Part shown: positions 16,488 to 21,137 of the stretch, in pieces
Layout: every line of letters begins with the position of its first letter
Numbering within the stretch: position 1 is the stretch's first letter
From: Candidatus Mesolinea sp.
Lineage (GTDB): Bacteria > Chloroflexota > Anaerolineae > Anaerolineales > Anaerolineaceae
Direction: 5' to 3'
Length of the DNA stretch: 21,137 bases
NCBI GenBank assembly: GCA_003445715.1
Contig: DMCS01000099.1
Span: 1 to 21,137 of the forward strand
Position numbers and translations under genes: made by a program
Notes under the pieces: model-generated
Database searches by the model: none
Seen by the model: only the letters and a program-made list of their open reading frames with translations
What the model was told of the DNA's origin: nothing

Positions 16488-17228
16488 TTAAACGTTCGTG
16501 ATGACCGGCAGGATATCAGAGCCAAGCTGATAAGAAAGATTGTAGAGCGGCACAGTTTCCGTCAACGAAGAAAGATTTGCCAGGATATTGGGCAAGCGCT
16601 GCGGCTGGTAATAAGGGATGAAAGCTGTTTGCAGAATCTGCGCGACAGCTTCTGAAGGGCTCAAAGGAGAGAGAAGGGTAGGATAATCGCGATGCAGGAA
16701 GAATAGGCGCTTGAGCGGCGCGCCTTCGGGGGAGCACATTTCAGGGGTCTCATGCCAGGGTGTGCCGTAGATCCAATAGCGGCCTTCCAGGTGGCGCAGC
16801 ACCACCTGATCTTCACCCAGGATTTTTACTTGTGGTTGCGCAGCCACGGTGCGGGCTAAGGTAGACTTCCCAGCCCCGCTTGGACCGATGAAAGCATAGC
16901 CTTTATCCCCGATTTTGATCCCAGAGGCATGCAGGATAACATCGCCATCTCTGGCAAGCCAATTGACATAAAGGGGCATGTCAATCCCGCGCAGGAAGAA
17001 CTCATTGGGCTGATTGAGGCTTTCCAGCGGACCGAAGAAGGAACCTCGGGTAAAGCCGGGATTAACATCCAGCCAGCGCGGGTTCGTGATGGTCGAACCG
17101 ACAAAGAGATGCCCTCCTTCCGGGTTCTTCCAGAGTTCCCAGACCTTGCCCCTGAAGACCGGGCTGTACCGGTCCAATGCAGGAAAACGCTCAGCATCGT
17201 GCATCTGGATGCGTAAAGGATCCAACAC
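16488..17228 (-). CDS. HPr-kinase-like protein (RiPP-associated kinase)
   Basis: From the GTG at 17228 the chain is 246 residues. It has the HPr kinase-like core: HASGIKIGDKGYAFIG leading into the Walker A loop GPSGAGKST (115-123), then 'LGEDQVVLR' with the acidic pair, and 'YGTPWHET'. Related kinases in lasso-peptide clusters (paeninodin type) phosphorylate a Ser of the precursor; here the target is presumed to be the peptide at 17485-17640, which has a run of Thr/Ser in its core. AGGA (17238-17241) sits 9 nt before the GTG. The frame stays open and protein-like for 46 more codons upstream (see the separate entry), so the gene may be longer and 5'-damaged. Confidence 0.75.
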   Translation of the reverse strand: MLDPLRIQMHDAERFPALDRYSPVFRGKVWELWKNPEGGHLFVGSTITNPRWLDVNPGFTRGSFFGPLESLNQPNEFFLRGIDMPLYVNWLARDGDVILHASGIKIGDKGYAFIGPSGAGKSTLARTVAAQPQVKILGEDQVVLRHLEGRYWIYGTPWHETPEMCSPEGAPLKRLFFLHRDYPTLLSPLSPSEAVAQILQTAFIPYYQPQRLPNILANLSSLTETVPLYNLSYQLGSDILPVITNV

Positions 17229-17379
17229 AGTCGAAATTCCTGGCTCTTCGACTGTGTTTTGTCTGAGAAAATTTACATATCCTGGTAAAAAGTTTGGTGC
17301 GTAAGCGGGAAGCTCATACTCCAGAATAACTGGATGTTCTGCAACCAGGAGAATTGTCCGTTGGATGTTAAAGTCCTTT
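17229..17379 (-). other. 5' extension of the kinase frame without a normal start codon
   Basis: In frame with the kinase, 46 codons upstream of the GTG read as plausible protein (TILLVAEHPVILEYELPAY, then NFLPGYVNFLRQN). A Shine-Dalgarno AAAGGA (17374-17379) sits exactly 7 nt before an ATC codon (17364-17366); no ATG, GTG or TTG lies in the extension. With it the protein would be about 292 residues, nearer to the usual length of such kinases. Confidence 0.5.
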
Positions 17380-17458
17380 CAAGGCAATCGGGTCATCAAG
17401 TAAACAACAAGTTCTAAATTATGGCGTAGGTGGTTTAATTAACTGCGCAGGAAAAAGC

Positions 17459-17523
17459 AGTAGCTACTCAGTATTTGGTACTGTTCACTGTTTGTAATGG
17501 CAGCTACCCACTATTTTGCACTG
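17459..17523 (-). repeat. Imperfect direct repeat of the precursor core 3' end
   Basis: A 25-nt block coding the precursor's QCKIVGSC (17499-17523) matches 19 of 25 bases, without gaps, to a block just after the stop codon (17459-17483, period 40 nt). The second copy would read QYQILSSY in a frame shifted by one. It may be a decayed duplication of the core. The rest of 17380-17458 shows nothing. Confidence 0.4.
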
Positions 17524-17640
17524 ATAATCATTGTGCGGATTACCTTGCGTGCTAGTAGTCTTACAAGACTGAAGAACTGAATTCTGGATCACTAAATGAA
17601 CTTTTTTTACTTCCGGTGCCTCATAAGGTTTTTTGGTCAT
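17485..17640 (-). CDS. RiPP precursor peptide with YxxP leader and Cys-containing core
   Basis: 51 residues from ATG 17640 (ATG 17643 is one codon upstream). GGAGGAG (17648-17654) lies 7 nt before the chosen start, the strongest ribosome site in the locus, as expected for a precursor. The N-terminus MTKKPYEAPEVKKVHL carries the K-x-Y-x-x-P-x-[LV] pattern that PqqD-like recognition domains bind in lasso and related leaders. After 'NSVLQ' comes a polar segment with C26, C41 and C47, a Thr/Ser run (KTTST), Gly, Asn/His and an aromatic-rich end (CHYKQ). It starts 17 nt after the radical SAM stop. The cleavage site and modification are unknown. No homologue is known to me. Confidence 0.78.
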   Translation of the reverse strand: MTKKPYEAPEVKKVHLVIQNSVLQSCKTTSTQGNPHNDYQCKIVGSCHYKQ

Positions 17641-17656
17641 CATACATCTCCTCCAA

Positions 17657-18745
17657 TTATTGCAATTTAGCGGTACTGAAAAGATTATACCGTTTTTTTG
17701 CGATTTCGCAAACAGAATCAACTGGGGTCTCATCATCACCAAAGAAAGCCTGAGACCACCCCGGGCATTGCAAGCACAGCGCCCCTACCAGGCATGTTTC
17801 GCACTTGGTATGGCGTTGTCTTTTTTTGTTGCGCAGCTCGCCAATTTGCTGCCACGCATCCGAAAAACTGGTTGAAAACAGGTCAAATGAAGGCTGCCGC
17901 GCCATCATGCAGGCGCTCATTCTGCCAGAGCAATCGATGTGGAAAGTGTACACGCCTGCCCCACAGCTATACACATATTCATTGCGAACAGCGCTGCCCT
18001 CAAATTCCGAAGAGAGCCTTTCCCATTCAGTGCTACGATCGGGGTAATCCAAATCTATTTGGATCATCTCTTCCATCGAGATGGCGTACTTCAGTGGCTG
18101 CATGCCGCCATCCACTCTAGGCCAGATCGTGCCATCATAGCGGAAATCAAGGCCATAACGCTCGACGAAAGCTATCATGGCTGGCAATTCATCTTTGTTC
18201 AGGGTGAGGATCATGGACTTCAACCCTACACGGATGTCCCGATCTAAGAGCAGCTCCAACCCGCGCACAAAGCGCTCGTAGGAACCCGGCATGCGCGTGA
18301 CGGCTTCGTAAGTTTCTGGCGTGGCACCGTACATGGTTATTTCGACCACATGCGGACGAGAAGCGGCTAACATATCCGCGATCTGCGGGGTCAGCATGGT
18401 GGCATTGGTAAAGAGCGTGGTAACCATCCCAAGCCTGCGGGCGTGCATATAGATTTCCGCAAAGTCCGGCCGCAGCAAGGGTTCACCGCCCGTGAGCGTG
18501 AGGAATAAACAACCATTTTGAGCGAGAGTATCCAGGACCTGCTTGACCTGCGCTGTGCTCATCTCGCGGGCGCGCGCGCTTTGGCTGCTGGCAGGTTGAT
18601 TGATATAGCAATGCACACAATTAAAGTTGCACCGCTCGGTCAGCTCCAATGAACCGCCGAAAGGATAACGACTATGACCCAGGGAGGCGACTAAACCATC
18701 TCCCCAGGCTTCAGCGTTGAGTTCCGGTATTGTGTTGCAATCCAT
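17657..18745 (-). CDS. Radical SAM/SPASM peptide-maturase
   Basis: 362 residues. The radical SAM cluster motif C-x3-C-x2-C is CNFNCVHC (C39, C43, C46), followed by the GGEP motif in LTLTGGEPLLRPDF. The C-terminal SPASM region has the Cys pattern for auxiliary [4Fe-4S] clusters: CGAG-x8-CSG-x3-C, then C-x2-C-x5-C-x2-C (KCETCLVGALCLQC) and a final Cys in SVCEIA. Such enzymes modify RiPP precursors (for example C-C, C-O or thioether links) while a PqqD-type protein presents the leader. The ATG comes 3 nt after the PqqD gene's stop and the precursor follows by 17 nt, so these three belong together. Which bond it makes cannot be told. Confidence 0.93.
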   Translation of the reverse strand: MDCNTIPELNAEAWGDGLVASLGHSRYPFGGSLELTERCNFNCVHCYINQPASSQSARAREMSTAQVKQVLDTLAQNGCLFLTLTGGEPLLRPDFAEIYMHARRLGMVTTLFTNATMLTPQIADMLAASRPHVVEITMYGATPETYEAVTRMPGSYERFVRGLELLLDRDIRVGLKSMILTLNKDELPAMIAFVERYGLDFRYDGTIWPRVDGGMQPLKYAISMEEMIQIDLDYPDRSTEWERLSSEFEGSAVRNEYVYSCGAGVYTFHIDCSGRMSACMMARQPSFDLFSTSFSDAWQQIGELRNKKRQRHTKCETCLVGALCLQCPGWSQAFFGDDETPVDSVCEIAKKRYNLFSTAKLQ

Positions 18746-18748
18746 ATT

Positions 18749-19039
18749 TCAAACTCGCTTAACAGCGTTAATCGTTTCCATCTCGGAGAGGAAAGTCTCT
18801 AAGTCGGTAAGGGCTGTCTCCGCGTCCACATCAAATTCTTGCAGAATTGCTGCTTGCAGTGCTTCCAAATCAGTTGGCTCAGCCAAATGCTCCCAAACAA
18901 ACGCGCCCAAAGGATTTAGGGTATAAATTGCATCCATATCGGCAACGTTTTGGTAGACGGGCACCAAAATCGTTTCTTCCACGATTTGCCGGAAAATGAA
19001 ATCGGGGTTGCGCACAAATTGTGTTCTCTCTGTTCCCAA
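18749..19039 (-). CDS. PqqD-like RiPP recognition element (RRE) protein
   Basis: 96 residues with the PqqD winged-helix pattern: 'YTLNPLGAFVWEHL' (the N..g..vw..l signature), then the three-helix part 'LEALQAAILQEFDVDAE' and a C-terminal 'FLSEMETINAVKRV'. It would bind the precursor leader and hand it to the radical SAM enzyme. The start is TTG 19039 with AGGAG (19049-19053) 9 nt upstream; that site overlaps the stop codon of the S26 gene, which points to translational coupling. Confidence 0.9.
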   Translation of the reverse strand: MGTERTQFVRNPDFIFRQIVEETILVPVYQNVADMDAIYTLNPLGAFVWEHLAEPTDLEALQAAILQEFDVDAETALTDLETFLSEMETINAVKRV

Positions 19040-19051
19040 GCGCTTCTGCTC

Positions 19052-19659
19052 CTAACCCAAGTATTGTAAAAAACCAGGCAAATGTTTGAGCGTGAGCACT
19101 ACCCAATGACCCAAACCAGTGCGATTTAACTTCCATTGCAAGCGCAAAGCTGCCAACTGGCCAAGCAGGCGGGCGGGTGCATTCTGCATGGAAATGCGCT
19201 TGCCATCCCGTTCGAGTTCAACCAAGCGCCCCAAGACCGAGTATGCCCCGATCCGTCCATCCGGTTCCAGGCTTGATCGCCCTGAACCAGGAAGCGCAGT
19301 CCGGCAGCCCTGCGGTCAATGCGGACGACGCGGTGAATGACCACTCGCCCATCTTCCAGCAGGCATAGCACGATATCTCCCCTATGAATAGAGGAAGGAT
19401 CTACAGGTTGGATTTCGAGGAGATCGCCTTCCCTCACCATCGGGCGCATGCTCCCGCCTTTGCCCACCAGGCGCAGCGATAAACCAGCATGCAAGATTTC
19501 TGAGCTCAGCTCAGAGAGCTGAGCTGAGCTGCAAGAAACTTCTTGCGGGTTGGATGAGAGACAAAATTCCGAAATCACAAGTTTTGCCTTTGTTGTTCTT
19601 TGCTCTGCCTTATCTGAGCAGCTGGGCGCTTTCTGGGCCGAAGAGCTCCGCTTCACCAA
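19052..19659 (-). pseudogene. S24/S26-type signal-peptidase-like protein, frameshifted
   Basis: Two frames together form one protein of about 202 residues. The first (from the TTG at 19659) carries GKGGSMRPMVREGD (Ser70), VVIHRVV (His109) and LVQGDQA (Asp128), the Ser-His-Asp set of the archaeal/ER-like S26 branch, with no N-terminal membrane helix. At about 19266-19274 the frame must shift by one base: the continuation is 'EPDGRIGAYSVLGRLVELE' and so on to 'LKHLPGFLQYLG' and a TAG at 19052. Only with this shift does the gene end next to the PqqD ribosome site. Such peptidases recur in PqqD/kinase RiPP loci and may remove leaders or process exported products (inference). The true start may lie downstream of 19659, since the first 50 residues look unlike the family. 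Confidence 0.75.
19503..19525. repeat. GAGCT-based perfect hairpin inside the S26 gene
   Basis: AGCTCAGCTC (19503-19512), 3-nt loop, GAGCTGAGCT (19516-19525). It lies in the weakly conserved N-terminal part of the peptidase gene, near the start of the transcript. Confidence 0.6.
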
Positions 19660-19701
19660 TTAAGTGCACATCTGCTGAGTTGAAAAGTTTTTCTTGTATA
19701 A

Positions 19702-19730
19702 AATATAACTCCTATTCCTAAAACTGTCAA
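19702..19730 (-). promoter_or_regulatory. Promoter of the RiPP operon
   Basis: Minus-strand TTGACA (19725-19730) and TATATT (19702-19707) are 17 nt apart, with transcription starting near 19695, about 35 nt before the TTG at 19659. A 6-bp hairpin (TGAGAT/ATCTCA, 19783-19799) overlaps the aminotransferase stop codon upstream but has no T run. Confidence 0.7.
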
Positions 19731-19796
19731 GAGCCAAAATATGAATGGTTTATAAGAACATAATAATTAAATTCACCAATGATGAGATTGCACATC

Positions 19797-20942
19797 TCAG
19801 GCACAACTTAAACTTTCTTTTACAGCCTGCACAACCCAGGCAATTTGCTCGTCCGAAATGGTCGGGTAGAGCGGCAGGGTAACTTCCCGGGCGCTGACTT
19901 CTTCCGTAATCTTCAGATCTTCAACCCGAGGAATTGAGTTGCGCTGATAGATGCTGAAGGTATGCACAGGCGGGTAGTGCCAGCTCACCTGTATGCCGCG
20001 GGCTTTCATCGCTTCAATAAAGCGCAGCTTATCGCTTCCCTCGGGCAGCAAAACCGGCATAATGTGGTAGCTGCTTTGCCCGCGTGCCTGCGCGAAGGGA
20101 ATCGCGACCTCGGGCGTCTGGGCAACCAGCAGCTCGCGGTAGAGCCTGACGGCGCTTTCCCGGCGGGCATTGCCGGCGGGTATTTTTTGCAGCTGCACCC
20201 TGCCCAAAGCCGAGCGCAGGTCATCAATGCGGTAGTTATAGCCGAGGGCAACCACATCGTAGGTGCTGGCATGCCCCCGGGCGCGGTCCCAGGTGAGCGT
20301 AGTCATGCCGTGCGAGCGCAGGCGCTGGAGCTTTTCTGCCAGTTGGTCATCTTGGGTCAGCAGCATACCGCCTTCGGCAGTGGTCAGGTTTTTATTACCA
20401 AAGAAGCTAAAGCAGCCAACATCGCCCCAGGTGCTGAGGGCTTTCCCCTCCAGCGCAGCCCCTACCGCATGGGCAGCATCCTCGATGACCGCAAGGTGAT
20501 GCTGGCGGGCAATTTCCAGGATGGCGGGCATGTCGCAGGGATAGCCGGCGTAATGCACCACCATGATTGCCTTCGTTTGTGGGGTTATTGCTGACCTGAC
20601 TGCTTCTGGGGAAAGGCACAGCCAATCAGTGCTTTCGATATCTGCAAAGACCGGCGTGGCGCCGGTATAGCGGATCGCATTCGCACTGGCGACGAAGGTC
20701 AGGGAAGGCAGGATGACCTCATCGCCAGGCCCGAGGCCAAGCGCCAAGCAGGCTAGATGTAAGGCAGCCGTCCCATTGGTGATAGCCAGAGCATGCTTTG
20801 AACCCGTGAAAGCTGCGAACTCCTGTTCAAAGGCTTGAGTGATGGAACCCATCGTCAACCAGCCTGAGCGCAGCACTGCCACAACGGCATCGATTTCGGC
20901 TGAATCGAGATTGACATCCGAAAGTGGTACGCGCCAGGTCAT
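19797..20942 (-). CDS. DegT/DnrJ/EryC1/StrS family sugar aminotransferase
   Basis: 381 residues, normal for this PLP-dependent family that makes amino sugars on nucleotide carriers. Visible: the N-terminal 'LSGWLTMG'-like opening (RSGWLTMGS), TNGTAALHLA (cofactor phosphate site), EDAAHAVGA with Asp155 (pyridine nitrogen contact), and the Schiff-base Lys184 in FFGNKNLTTAEGG. The closing part (VSWHYPPVH ... REVTLPLYPTISDEQI) is typical. The ATG overlaps the upstream gene's TGA (ATGA), so the two are translationally coupled. The amino sugar made cannot be named. Confidence 0.95.
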   Translation of the reverse strand: MTWRVPLSDVNLDSAEIDAVVAVLRSGWLTMGSITQAFEQEFAAFTGSKHALAITNGTAALHLACLALGLGPGDEVILPSLTFVASANAIRYTGATPVFADIESTDWLCLSPEAVRSAITPQTKAIMVVHYAGYPCDMPAILEIARQHHLAVIEDAAHAVGAALEGKALSTWGDVGCFSFFGNKNLTTAEGGMLLTQDDQLAEKLQRLRSHGMTTLTWDRARGHASTYDVVALGYNYRIDDLRSALGRVQLQKIPAGNARRESAVRLYRELLVAQTPEVAIPFAQARGQSSYHIMPVLLPEGSDKLRFIEAMKARGIQVSWHYPPVHTFSIYQRNSIPRVEDLKITEEVSAREVTLPLYPTISDEQIAWVVQAVKESLSCA

Positions 20943-21137
20943 GGAAGAGACCCCGGCAAGAATTCTGAGCGCATAATTTCAAAATCTTTGCAGGCTTGCT
21001 CGTAATCTTCGCGATTACCCAGGTCGCGCCAGTAGCCTTCAAAGGGATAACCGACCACTCTTTCACCTTTCGAGAGCAGCAGTTTTACCAGGTCGGGAAA
21101 GTCAAAATATTGGTTTGGGGGGATAAACTCCAGCGCG
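20939..21137 (-). CDS. Sugar-phosphate nucleotidyltransferase, C-terminal part (runs off the window)
   Basis: The last 66 codons are present. They read as the end of an RmlA/GalU-like catalytic domain: 'NQYFDFPDLVKLLLSKGE', then 'GYPFEGYWRDLGNREDYE', matching the conserved FEGYWxDIGxxEDYxxA element of such enzymes (NDP-sugar synthesis from sugar-1-phosphate and NTP). The stop codon overlaps the aminotransferase start. The N-terminal nucleotide-binding part lies outside the window. Confidence 0.85.
   Translation of the reverse strand, partial: ALEFIPPNQYFDFPDLVKLLLSKGERVVGYPFEGYWRDLGNREDYEQACKDFEIMRSEFLPGSLP

Noticed and set aside
17381..17383. TGA upstream of the kinase extension as a selenocysteine codon
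   Set aside because: A Shine-Dalgarno follows directly, the upstream frame is not protein-like and I see no SECIS-like hairpin, so it is a plain stop.

Overview
The window looks like a chromosomal segment of an Anaerolineae-type Chloroflexota bacterium (inference, no marker gene). The pointers are Thr/Pro-rich linkers on surface proteins, LysM proteins with a cytoplasmic Cys4 N-terminal domain, secreted-protein remnants ending in a short hydrophobic LPL(I/L)x(K/R) tail, roughly 50% GC, and a selenocysteine tRNA.

Layout. (1) 50-3598, plus strand: selC (tRNA-Sec) with its own promoter, followed within about 12 nt by a solute-binding lipoprotein, then rnhA, then a methyltransferase-glycosyltransferase fusion. 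(2) 3619-8385, minus strand: a large polytopic membrane protein, then a copZ-copA copper export pair with a clear terminator. (3) 8623-8876, minus: a tRNA-Gly/tRNA-Cys unit with a consensus promoter. (4) 8947-13723, minus: an envelope regulation operon of a Wzc-like tyrosine kinase, a Cys4-TM-LysM protein, a low-molecular-weight tyrosine phosphatase, and a second Cys4-TM protein with a Thr/Pro-rich tail. (5) 13753-14710: debris, namely the 3' end of a secreted Ig-like protein fused to a 5'-truncated IS30-family transposase. (6) 14724-19730, minus: a RiPP (ribosomally made, modified peptide) biosynthesis locus. (7) 19797-21137, minus: nucleotide-sugar genes (DegT aminotransferase and the end of a sugar nucleotidyltransferase).

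The most interesting part is region 6. Read in transcription order from a TTGACA-17-TATATT promoter it holds: a Ser/His S26-type peptidase (frameshifted here), a PqqD-like leader-binding protein, a radical SAM/SPASM enzyme, a 51-residue precursor peptide with a YxxP leader motif and three cysteines, an HPr-kinase-like protein whose 5' end looks damaged, a remnant of a gingipain-like (C25) secreted protein, and an NTP_transf_5 nucleotidyltransferase. Kinase and nucleotidyltransferase genes of these kinds are known as tailoring genes in some lasso-peptide clusters, but no lasso cyclase or transglutaminase-like protease is visible; a radical SAM enzyme sits in their place. Several members carry lesions, so the cluster may be decaying in this strain, or the assembly has errors.

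A second unexplained item is the Cys4 module (C-x21-C-x17-C-x7-C) shared with identical spacing by two proteins of the kinase/phosphatase operon.
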